From: Mesostigma viride
Taxonomy: Eukaryota; Streptophyta; Mesostigmatophyceae; Mesostigmatales; Mesostigmataceae
Reading direction: 5' to 3'
Length of the DNA: 64,000 bases
NCBI GenBank assembly: GCA_009746045.1
Contig: RPFO01000333.1
Coordinates: forward strand, 1,213,674 to 1,277,673
The translations under genes were made by a program, and so were the position numbers. Numbering within the stretch: the stretch's first letter is position 1; every line of letters starts with the position of its first letter. A model generated the notes under the pieces. It ran no database searches. It was not told where the DNA came from and was given only the letters and a program-made list of their open reading frames with translations. Shown in pieces: positions 22,575 to 34,500 of the stretch.

Positions 22575-25500
22575 ATGGTTGAATGGTCGGCAGTTGTCGC
22601 GCATGGTAGCAATGCGTTCGTCATGGCCCCGATACCGTTGGTGGACGCGGCCACAACGGTCATGTCGGCTGAGGGGGGAGAACCGAAAGGCAATACAGCC
22701 GGAGGCAACGACGCCTCTACATCCACCGACCCTGTACAGACCAAGTCTGTGGGAATGCAGAGCTTGACCGTCGCGAACATCCAGGTAATTCTGCTCATCC
22801 CAAAAAACTTGCATGCCATCCGTCGCTTCACAAGGCTATATGCCATCTATCGTGCCTTAAATCTAGAATGCCTCTTTAGCCCACAGGCTTGCCGTTGGCG
22901 TATCGAGCTGGTTACGAAGCTTTAATACACTTTACCCTGGACAACATATTTGTGTGGTCAGTACCTGGCCCATGCCCGCCCCCCCCCCCCCCCCCCCCTC
23001 TGCACCCTTTGAAACCGCCCCGTTGCCCTTCCAAACTCCCCCTATGCGTGTTGAAACTTCCCATATGCCCTTTGAAACTGCCTCTATGCCCTTGGAAACC
23101 ACCTTCATGACCCTTGAAGCTGCCCGTTTGCCTTTGGAACTTGCCGAACGCCCTTTGGGAGCCGTTCAGGTGCAAACGGACGCGCTGCAAATGTGCAAGT
23201 TGGACGACGGCGTCAAGGTGCCGACCGACGCGGAGCTGCTCCCCTTCATCGCCCGGACGGCGCCGTTGATGGAGGATGCGTTGGCCAAGAACCTGCAGAG
23301 CAGCACGTCAAACGGTACGGGGAGGGGGAAAAAGGGGGGGGGGGGGGGGGGGAGGAGAGAAGGGGGGAGGATAGGTGTGTGTGTGGGGGGGGGGGGGGGG
23401 GGGGCACAGCAACCCTGCAGTCTGGGCTGGTAGACGCAGCACCTGCGGTGGTCGCGCGGGATGCGAAGAAAGCAGCGTGGCGGATACAGGGTGTTCATCG
23501 CTAGACCGATGGGCGATGACCGCATGCCAGGGCCACCTCTTCTCGAGCAGGCGCACACATCCCAACCAGCCTCAGCTCAAGAGCATCGGATGACCGCAGA
23601 GGGGGGAAGGGCCGTGTCTCTGGGGATGGAGACTGAGTTGCCGGTTGGAGGCGCTACAGGCGGGCACACTATAGCGGGCGGGCCGTCGGTAGGTGATACC
23701 GCGCCAGATCCGACAAGTTCAACATCGGGGGATGGTGCGGCGTGCGGTGAGGAAGCCGGGTCGCTCAGTTTTCTGAACATGGCTATGCTATGGTTTGGAT
23801 GAGGCACCAGGGCATGGGCATGCAGTTGAGGAGGGGGCCGGTATGCTAGGATTCACGGAGCTTGTGGACATGTGAAGACATGTGTGGTCGGGTTTGGCAA
23901 GGGCCAAGATCTGGCACTGAAATCGCAGCCACACTTGCTTATTTGGCTCTACACGTACGCCAGCCATAATTATTTCAATGCACAAGGCTACACATTTCCA
24001 TCACCATTCATATTCATCATCCTGAACGCCTCGAACACGCGGACAAGATAACGGCAGGCTCGAGCTACCATGGTCCGGATTCTCCCGATTTCTGGCCTGC
24101 GCTGGTTGTCTCCTTGACACTTGGTTGCACAAGTCTACCAAGTCTGTGAACCCTAGCATGGCTGCCCACTCCTCACCTGCATGCCCATGCCGTAGTGCCT
24201 TGTGCAACCTAATGGCCATGTTCTGGACACTGAGCGACCCGGCTTCCTCACGGCACGCCGCACCATCCCCCTGTGTTGAACTCGTCAGGTCTAGTGAGGT
24301 ACTACCTACCGGCGCCCCGCTCGCTGCAGTGTGCCCCCCTTCAGCGCCTCCAACCCACTCATTCCCCATCCCCTGAGGCACGGCCCTTCCCCCTTCTGCA
24401 CCTGTCCCATGCTCTAGGTGGCCACCCTGCTCCCTAGTGCCTGCCAGCAATGTCACATGAGCACGCAGGTAGGGTGAGTACACCTGGGGGGTCAGACTGG
24501 CCTCCCCTGCACCAGCCCGCGCACCCACCTCACCTAGTCACTTACGGCCACTGCCCTGGGCCGCTGGGCACAGATGGGTGTCCGTCACAAAGTGCCCTGG
24601 CTGCCCGCACGTGTGACAAACAACAGGTGCTTGCGAGTTGGCGTTGCTGCCTGCCTGGAGGGTATCCTTGTGCCTGTGATACGGACATGAAGTAGTTAGC
24701 CTGTAGCAATGGGCTGCAGTGTGCCTATACGAACACTGCGTGGCATCGCGAGGTACAACGGGGGGAGTAGCTAGGGACAGGGGCTGCCCAGGACACGGGT
24801 TACAGATGCTGGATCCTACCCATGGGCATGCACCCATCGAAAAGAACCGTCATGTGCCTTGCTTGTTGGGAGCTCGCGGCTGCCTCTGCGCTCCGATGCA
24901 GTTGATCCTCCTCAGCACGGGATGTCCCCCTCACCATCCCGAACTGCTAGTCCATCACACTAGAAAGAATCTGCCGATAGTGGCGGGTTGTGTGGTGGGC
25001 TGGGTGGTGGGCTGGGTGGTGGGTTGGGTGGCAGTTTGGTTTGTGACGGATGAGGGGCATCCTCGTATTCTCCGCACCGTGCGAAGAGCAACAACCTTTA
25101 ACTGCTCCACCTGCTGCTGACCACGCACGCCCCACCACCACGCGTGTTGCTTGACCTCGCGCATGCCACGTCCTGTCCCGCACGACACCACTGTGTGTGC
25201 CATGCCCCTTGCCGCACGACATTTCTTTGTGCATGCAGAGGAGGAGCTTTTCCTCAACAACGACCTGGCGCGAACCGTGCAGTGCCTGCACACACTCAAC
25301 CCCGTCGCGCCCACCAGCGGAAGCAGCAACGCGCAGGCGGGGGCGCAGGGCCAGGCCAACGCTGGGGCCAGCGGCGGGGCAGCTGCCCCCCCCTCCCCCT
25401 TGGCCAACCTGGTGGTCACCAGCCTCTCATGGAACTGCACGGGTTTCGTGATCGCAGCCGCGTATCCTGCCACCTGTCCATTCATTATAATCACGGAGAC

Positions 25501-28500
25501 TGACATGTCCATGCGCACTGGCCAACCCGCCCTTAGTGAAGTCCAGCTTTGAACGGCTTTATTAGCATCCTTGTTAGGTCGTTGCTTGGTCATGAAAACC
25601 CCAGTTGCGTTATTAGCACCCTAGTTGGGTTATGAGCACCCTAGTTGCGTTATGAGCACCCTAGTTGGGTTATGAGCACCCTAGTTGCTCACGTCTTACC
25701 ATGGTGTGGCGTATTCCGGTGGGCCCAGCTGTGCACCACCCGGGGGAGGGGGGGGGAGGGGGGTGAAGACATGAGCTAGCCTGCTGTGTGTCGGCATGCA
25801 CTGTGTTTGGTGGGTGGGTGGGTGGGTGGGTGGGTGGGTGGGTGGGTGGGTGGGTGGGTGGGTGGGTGGGTGGGTGGGTGGGTGGGTGGGTGGGTGGGTG
25901 GGTGGGTGGGTGGGTGGGTGGGTGGGTGGGTGGGTGGGTGGGTGGGTGGGTGGGTGGGTGGGTGGGTGGGTGGGTGGATGGGTGGGTGGGTGGGTGGGTG
26001 CGGTTGGGTAGTTGTTGTAACACCTGTCATCCAGATGACCACCGACAAGCATGTGTAAAGGGAGACATGCACGGGTGGCAACCCTGCAGGGATCTAAAAT
26101 TTTACGATGTGGTTGGCAGCTGCCCTGTGTTTCCCTACTGCTATCCTCACTCAAGGTTGATGTGTCGTATGTGCATGGTACGGGAGGCACGGGATGCATG
26201 CCCACTTGCTTGCATGCACAGATTTCGCCCCTCCATGCCCCACATGCGCAAAACAAAATATTTCTTTGGCGCATTCCTTGACGCTGCGGAGAGAATCAAC
26301 GTAATGCTGCTGCTGGCGTTTGTCTCCCACCGGCTTTCTGCCCCACTCCCTTGCATCCACGCATGTTGGGCTGGTAATACTGCGGGCATGGCATGGCATG
26401 GCATGGCATGGCATGGCATGGCATGGCATGGCATGGCATGGCATGGCATGGCATGGCATGGCATGGCACGGCATGGCATGCTTGGGGGTCCCCCTCTTTG
26501 CGCACTTGTCTGCCATCATCTCTGCCCCTCGCTCCGTGGCGTGCGCAGGTATGGCCGCAACGACGTGGATGGGTGGTGCAAGGACACAGGGGCACTGCTG
26601 TCGTGGAACCTGGGTCGGCGCGACATGAACGCCAACAAGCCTGACGTGAACATCCCGCTCGACGTGAGTGAGGGGGGATTGTGTGCGTTTGCTGAACGCT
26701 AGTGGGAGGGGGCGCGTGTGTGTGTGGTCACTATAGCACAGTATTGTGTGTCTGTGTGTGTGCGCTGGACTGGAGACACGCGCTCGACGTGAACAAGGGG
26801 CCGATACGTGCACTCTCTGTGTGGATGGGAGGCCACACGTCTGTATGTCGTTGAATGAGAGTCAGGGGCAGCATACGAACGACACAAAATGTGTATGCAC
26901 ACGACATTCGTGAAGTTACCATATACTTCTTGGGGGGAGGGTCTAGGTGAGCAGGGGGCAACAGGCGCGTGGAGCCAGGCGCAACGTGGTTGGTGGCGTG
27001 GTGCCACGACAGGTGCAGTTGAGTATGTCGAGGCAGCAAGGAGACCATGTTTGTGTGTGCAGAAATAAAACGGAAGGAGCTGGTTCCGGGGTAGCTAATG
27101 CTGGCCGCGTCGCTGTGGGCATGCCGTCGAGGTCGCGAGCCACTACCAAGTGCCGAGCCTGCTTGGATGCATCACAGCTCTGTTCGCCGTGTCCAGGTTG
27201 CCCACGCACAGCGGCCTGTGGCCTTTCTGTTGCATGCAATATGCACACTAAATTTGTCGCTGATGCACACTGCCTTGCCTACATGGGGCCTGCGCCCACC
27301 TTGAGGGCGATGGCTGTCGCTGTTGCTCCCAGTTGCTGCAGTGAAGCGGACACGGCATAGGCCTCTGGCTCTGCTCACAACAGCAGCCCGACCGGCATAC
27401 TCAATGTGCTGGCCATGCCATGCACTTTTGCAGGGTATTTCTCTGCTGCTCTTGTCATGTTGCTTATGGCCGGTGCACCATTGTCTCTGCTGCATGTTGC
27501 ATGGCACACGCTCGATGCCATGTCATGCCGTGCCGCACCCTAGCGTGACTCACCGTGCCTCACCTTGCCTGTTTCTGTGCTCGCGGCGTGTGCGAGCAGA
27601 ACTGCCTGATGACCATCGCGTTCCATCCAGCTCACCCGGCGCTGCTCGCGGGCGGAACTTTTAACGGTGAGCAGCGAGGCGCTGCCTCGCCCACAAGTGC
27701 CTGTGCCAGTTTGTTGAGCCATGTGCTTCGCCCGCACCCGCCGTGCGCATATGCCCCTATGCCTTGATCATACTATTAGTTGAGCATATGGGCCTAGAGG
27801 GTTGACTCGATCACAGGGGCGTAGGCGCAAGGCATACACACAGGCAACACACCTTGATCGTACCATTCCATGAGCGTGCCTCCCCCATGGGAGCACCCCC
27901 CCGCCTGAAAAGAGCCTGGCGGGCGCTCCCCTCTCCCGCCTCCATGACCACCTCCACCTGCCGGGATGTGTATCTTCGCTTCCAAGTGCTCGATGGAGAG
28001 AGCCTAAAGGAACGGGAGATATGACTAGGGGGGAGAGGTGTGAGCAGAGCCTAGAGGGGTTGGTGGCGGTTGTGTCAGATGATAGCTTGTAAAGGGGTGT
28101 TTCTGGCGTACATCCAATCGCAGGGGATGGACTCCTTGCAAGCGTACGCAGTACAGCGCTGGCGACCACCATGCTGAGCCCCCCGAAACACCCCGCGCAC
28201 AACTTGGCTTTTCGACGGTAACAAAAATGGCAGTAGTGCTGGGACAGGGAACGGTCCGTGTGCGTGTCATCATGCCTGCTGCTGGTGTTGCCTGATGTTG
28301 TCAGTGTTGCGCATTTCCACTACCCATCGCGCCCGCACATGCACGCCTCGTGGCCATCGCATGCACTGCTGCAAGTGGCGAGTTGCACACGTGCATGTCT
28401 CGCAGGCTGCCAACTGCTTCGCTGGCAGCATCATGCGGCGCTGTTCTGTCGCAAGCTCCAGCGAGACCACCGCTCCTGAAGCATCCCCTGATGGAATATT

Positions 28501-31500
28501 ATTTATGGATTTTTGTTATGCTTGCATCTGCTGCACGCCCACACACAGGCGAGCTGTTCATCTGGGACTTGGGGCGCGAGGAGGATCCGCGGCGTGCCGT
28601 CTCCAGCATCAGCGAGGTGTCGCACAAGGAGCCCATCACGCAGGTGGGTCTCGTCTGGATCAGGACAAATAGAATACGTGGGGTTGGAAGAGGACAAATG
28701 AATGTGTGTGGGTTGTTGGGGGGGGGGGGGGGGGGGGGGGGGAGACAATGCGATGGCAGCCCAGTGTGGCAGTATTCACTCTCTGTGCGTGGACGCCCAT
28801 GTAAGGAACAGGGATAATCACGTTTTGCTAGCTTCGATAGTCAAGTTTTGCTAGCTTCGAAGGACACTGGTTCTTGACACATTCATACATTTATTAGCAT
28901 GGCAAGAGGTGATGCGAAATGTTGTCTGCTGGCGTCTGCACATCTTACTGCCCACCACACTTGTGGGATGGCCGCATGGGACCCTGTGATCCAGGCCCTT
29001 CCGGCGTTGCCTCTGCTGGCTCTATCCCACGAGCTATCTTGCTTTCACCTCACCCTACCAGCCATTACCCTAATACTACGCCATCTCATCTTGCCTTGAA
29101 ACTGTGTGGGATGCTGGCGCATGCAGGTTGTCTGGCAGTACGACTTCCGGGAAGCTGCTAAGTACAACAGCCTCACCGAGGCCTACCAGGTATGCCGCCA
29201 GGTGGCTGGGTGCTGCTCAAATAGGTTTTTTTCCGTGTTCATTTTTTGCTAATATGCATTTGCCTCGAGTGGGCGCTTATCGCTCGGATCGCAACGTAGC
29301 TTACTCCTCGTTGCGGTCGTCAAGGTGTTGTGGATCAGATGGATCCTTGTAGACAGGAACCATATGTTTTGACAAAATCCTATCCTGTTTTCCTGTGTCA
29401 CGGTTGGACACAGATGGGCGTGTCATACCCAACAACGCAAACAACCTCCACGATGCAATCCAACCAATGCAAGCGTGGGCACTTGGCACAAGCTTGGCGT
29501 GGGAGATGCGCTTTGTTGGCTGTTCTGACGTGTCTCTCTCTGGACCTTCCGGACCACCGAAGAACTCTTACTGTTCATTTCTTTCCCATGAAGCACATGG
29601 CGGCCCCCATCTGTCCCCATGTGCCGTGTTTGCTTTGGTAGCGAGCGAGCATGAGGCGCTTGGCCGCACCCACTCGCCCGCTCAGGTCCCCTCACCTCCC
29701 ACTTTTGCTCTGGCCCCCTATCGCCTGCAGGTGCTCACCATCAGCGGCGACGGCCGCGTACTCGTGTGGAACTGGGCGAAGCTGGACTGCCCTCTCTACG
29801 GGTGAGCGCGTGGTGGCGTGGGGTGAACAAATTCCTTGGGCATCACCCATGGTTTATGACTGCATCCCACCACACCCCGAAGCAACAACCCTCTCCCCAC
29901 AGGTCCTCACCTTAAAAGAAAATTACAGGAAGAAGAAAAGGAAAAAGAAAAAGACTCGCCAAGAAGCAATACCGACCTTGCATGCAAGTCAGGCCAAAGA
30001 TAAAGCAAACATCTGACACCCGATATGCCTATTCTGAACATGGATGTCAAGTTTCCTTGCATGCCATGATGATTGGATGCACAGATTACTGTGCACTTAA
30101 CCATGCACACACATCTTTACCTATCGCAAATGACAAATCAGGAATGGGCACCCACACGAAGCCATGTCCTGGTCTCTCCCCACAGCACTTGACGCCTGTC
30201 CCTCTTTTGCGCAGGCTCCCTCACTTGTGCTGCCCATTCCCTTCTGGTGCATAAACCTGATGCCTGTGGGACCGCGCGTCGCATCCCACCCGCACCCTGG
30301 CAGGTACGAGATGATGGGCTCACGGCCAGGCCAATCGGACCGCCGGCTAACCTGGGGAGGTGAGTCATCGCCATGGTGTGCTGCCGGAGTTTGAATCCGG
30401 GCGGACAGCGATCTCCGGTTTCAGGTGATAGGTTTTTGTCAACCGTGTCATTCTCATCTACTGTTGCCCAGAGTGTAGTGGGGGGCACGGCTCACCGGGT
30501 GCTTCTGCTGTCTAAATAGCATTTTCTGCCCAAGGATAAGGCACTAATATATTGGCCAGAAACCGGATGCAAGAAATGTAGCTTGGCCTGCTGTCATATT
30601 TAGAAATTAATCTGTGGGAGGTTCTCTGCCTTGACCCTCCTTTTGTGGTTTTCCAACATGGGATTCGCCCCATACACACCTGGTAAGGAACACACTGCAG
30701 CCAGTCTCCTTACACGTGTCCTTATACGTCCCATTGTTCATCTCCTTACACGTGTCCTTATACGTCCCATTGTTCATCTCCTTATACGTGTCCTTATACG
30801 TCCCATTGTTTATCTCCTTACACGTGTCCTTATACGTCCCATTGTTCATCTCCTTACACGTGTCCTTATACGTCCCATTGTTCATCTCCTTACACGTGTC
30901 CTTATACGTCCCATTGTTCATCTCCTTACACGTGTCCTTATACGTCCCATTGTTCATCTCCTTACACGTGTCCTTATACGTCCCATTTTACATCTCCCTC
31001 TATGTACTGTGTAACCTTGAACTGAGGGCCTTGGGCGAATGTCTGATGGTTTGATACGTGAGATGGGGCTCCTCTCCTCGCGGACCAGCTACCCTCGCCG
31101 CCTCGCATGGCTATAGAAAACGAGTGGCTTTTCCCACGTCAGCGCCACTTTCCTCACATGAGGTGCGTGCGCCTTGGGCACCCTGTTCTTTGACAGCACT
31201 CCCTGTAGATCTCCCTGTGTATCACTCTGCCACACTGGCCTTGATGTGTTGACCCCACCCTGTTGGCATCGGCCCCTGCCACACGTCTCCCCCTCCCCCC
31301 CCCCGCCGTGTGTGCACAGGCACCGCGATGGCCCTCTCTTCCGTCAACCGCGACGACTACGGCACGTTCGTGGTGGGCACCGAGGGCGGCACGCTCTACA
31401 AGTGTTTTATGCACCACAACGAGCTCATGGTGGCCGAGTTTGCGCAGGCACACACTGCTGACAAGGACAAGGGTGGGTAGCAACAAGCGGAGGCGGCCGT

Positions 31501-34500
31501 CTCTCAATGGGAAAAGTAACAAAAACGCCATGATGAGGCGGGCAGGCGCAAGCGCGGGCGTGCGGTACTAAGGCAGCGGATGCAAACACTTGCCAGCATC
31601 TGCATAACCTTGCCTGATGGGTCTCGTTCCAGGCATGTCGCATTCCAACCTCACGTGCCAACCACTGCAAGTAGTCACTCAGTCAGTCACTAGCTCGCTC
31701 GCTCACTAACTCACCCACCCACCCACCCACCCACCCACCCACCCACCCACCCACCCACCCACCCGCCTGCCCGCCCGCCCGCCCGCCAGCCAGCCAGCCC
31801 GCCCGCCCGCCCGCCCGCCCGCCCACCCACCCACCCACCCACCCACCCACCCACCCACCCACCCACCCACCCACCCACCCACCCACCCACCCACCCACCC
31901 ACCCACTCTCTCTCACGCACGCACGTACGCACGCACGCACTCAGTCACTCAGTCACTCACTCACTCACTCACTCACTCACTCACTCACTCACTCACTCAC
32001 TCACTCACTCACTCACTCACTCACTCACTCACTCACTCACTCACTCACTCACTCACTCACTCACTCACTCACTCACTCACTCACTCACTCACTCACTCAC
32101 TCACTCACTCACTCACTCACTCAGTCCCTCGCTCGCTCGCTCACTCACTCACTCAGTCCCTCGCTCGCTCTCTCTCTCACTCACTCACTCACTCACTCAC
32201 TCACTCACTCACTCACTCACTCGCTCGCTCGCTCGCTCGCTCGCTCACTCACTCACTCACTCACTCACTCACTCACTCACTCACTCACTCACTCACTCAC
32301 TCACTCACTCACTCACTCACTCACTCACTCACTCACTCACTCACTCACTCACTCACTCACTCACTCACTCACTCACTCACTCACTCACTCACTCACTCAC
32401 TCACTCACTCACTCTTTCACTCACTCACCAACTTGCCTGCTGCCTGACCGCCACGTGTCGCCGCAGACGCCAAGCCCAAGCGAGCGTTCCAGTACCGGTC
32501 GCCCATCAAGACCGAGTACGTCGCGCATGCGGGCCCGGTCCACTGCGTCGACTGCTCCCCCTTTGCGCGCAACGTGTTCGTGTCCTGCGGGGCCGATGGG
32601 TCCGCCCGCGTCTACAACATGCTGCAGGTGACGGGGGGGTGGCGGGCAGGGGGGTGAGCGGGCAGGAAGGTTGCCGGGTTGTTGGGCCGGCCGCCCGTGG
32701 ACAGGACAGTCGGCAAATAGATTGGGCGCGCTTGGTGGGGGGGGAGGGGGAGGCTTTTGGCTTAGGCTTGAGGGATTGGGGGTGTGGGGATTGTGGAGTT
32801 TTGGCCGGGGTGGAGGCAAGGAGAGCACAGACAGCAGGGCAGGCGAGTATCGTGGTTCTCTGAACATAGTTTCTTTATAGTGAGATGGAAGGGTAGCCGC
32901 TATAGCTAGGTTATTGGGTTCACGTGACATACCTTTTGAGGCCGGTGCGGCCTGATCCGGATCAGTCGTGGCCAAAGCTTTGGCCAGTTTTTCTTGGCCA
33001 GGTGGCAGGAGCTACGTTGAGATATAAACCTGCCACTGTCTAGGTTTCCTGGCTCATGGCGTAGTGATTAACTAGATCTAGATTCTTTCTCTCACGCAAT
33101 ATGTGACCTAATAGCCCCGGCAGCCTTACGTAAGCTGCCGGCAATTAGAACGCCACATTGCGTCATTTGTTCAGACGCAACATTTGCGTGGCGAAAAAAT
33201 GCCGTCCGGGCCAAGGCCGCATGACACGCAAAAAAGGACAAAAACAAACCCACCTAGCTAAGGTCGGCCTCTTTTCTTTTCACGAGGGCGGCGACAGCAA
33301 GCCAGGGGAAACGAACCTCTGGTTTGACGAACCTGTACTGTCGGAGCCATTTTTGGCCCTGAGCAGCAATGCCGAAGGGGCGCAAAGCTACAGGAGGGCA
33401 GGCAGCGCGCGGGGAGGACGGGACGCCCACACCGCGGGCTGCTGCCGCCAGTCACGCGCCAGTCGCCTTCAGCGCCAAAAAGAAGCAGCTCGCCACTCTG
33501 CTCGCCAAGTGCATCAGCCCCGCAGAGGCGGTGGGGGCAGTCGAGCAGGTCTTCGGTGCCGAGGACTGGGTGACGGACGCCAGCTCGTGGAGCTCGAGCC
33601 AGCTGAAGTCTGTCGTGCAGTTGCTGGCCGATCACGTTGATGTTGGCGACGTGTTGGACGCACGTGACCCAAACGGAACGTTGGTGGCAAAACTGCTGGC
33701 CGTGGCAGATCTCGCGGCGGACGAGGAGGAGGATCAGGCGCTGCCACCAACGACACCTGCGCAGCGAAAAATGGCCAAGCCGAAAGGCGCGGCCAAGGTT
33801 TCGGCAGGTGGGGGGGCTGTCGGAAAGGAAATGAGGGCGAGGTTGGCGACATTCGTTGGGGCACCTCCGGAAACCGAAAATCAGGACGACGAGGAGGACG
33901 AGGAGGGGGAGGTCGCAGCCGAGAAATTCATGCAAGGTTTGAAGGCAGCGCTGGGAGGAATGGAGGGGGCGGGAAGCCACTTCAAGGCCTCGAAAGGGGT
34001 GGCGCTGCCAAGCCGAGCCAAGAGCGTGAAATATCGGGTTTCGGAGCGGGTGCTGCCGGGGGTGTTGGAGGACGCCAGCGACAATGGGATGGGAATCCGG
34101 TCGTGGGTCATGACGGTAAAGCCTGGAAATTGGCGGAACATGGAGAACAGGAAAATTGTCATGAACATTGCATTGGCCATGGACACCCTTCTCAAGGAGC
34201 TGGGCTCAGCAGCCGGGGAGCTTGTGGGCATGGAGTACCTAATGAGGGTGGTGGCGGCCTTGCTGCAGGTGGAAGGGCAAGGAGGGGGGGGGTGGAAGGT
34301 GGCCAGCCACCTCCTGCCATTGGGGGAGGAGGCTGCACTGTCAGCCACCCCGGCTGTCAAGGCAGCTCTCCAAACTGCCATCCTCTTGGACAAGCTCAGC
34401 AAGGCTCAACAAGTAGGGAAATAGAATCCCAGCGGGACCGCTCCCTTTTCCCGCTGCCATACCCACTTAGGCCAGCGTACACCGCGTGGGGCAGGGTGAG

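Noticed and set aside
25696-26274. Long open frames encoding Thr-His-Pro-Pro or Gly-Trp-Val-Gly repeats
   Set aside because: They are only the (GGGT)n microsatellite read in different frames, and lie inside a dynein intron.
30380-30412. tRNA T-arm-like phrase (GAGTTTGAATCCGGGC)
   Set aside because: No acceptor stem, D-arm or anticodon arm can be built around it, so no tRNA or SINE call is justified.
30607-31054. Repetitive open frames on both strands with a 12-residue period
   Set aside because: The 36-bp intronic minisatellite is a multiple of three long, so it stays open in several frames by construction.
31683-31940. Gly-Trp-Val-Gly repeat proteins on the minus strand
   Set aside because: They are the translation of the CCCA/CCCG microsatellite in intron 10.
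31680-32430. CRISPR-like or telomere-like array
   Set aside because: The units are four bases long with no spacers, so it is an ordinary microsatellite; the genome is eukaryotic.
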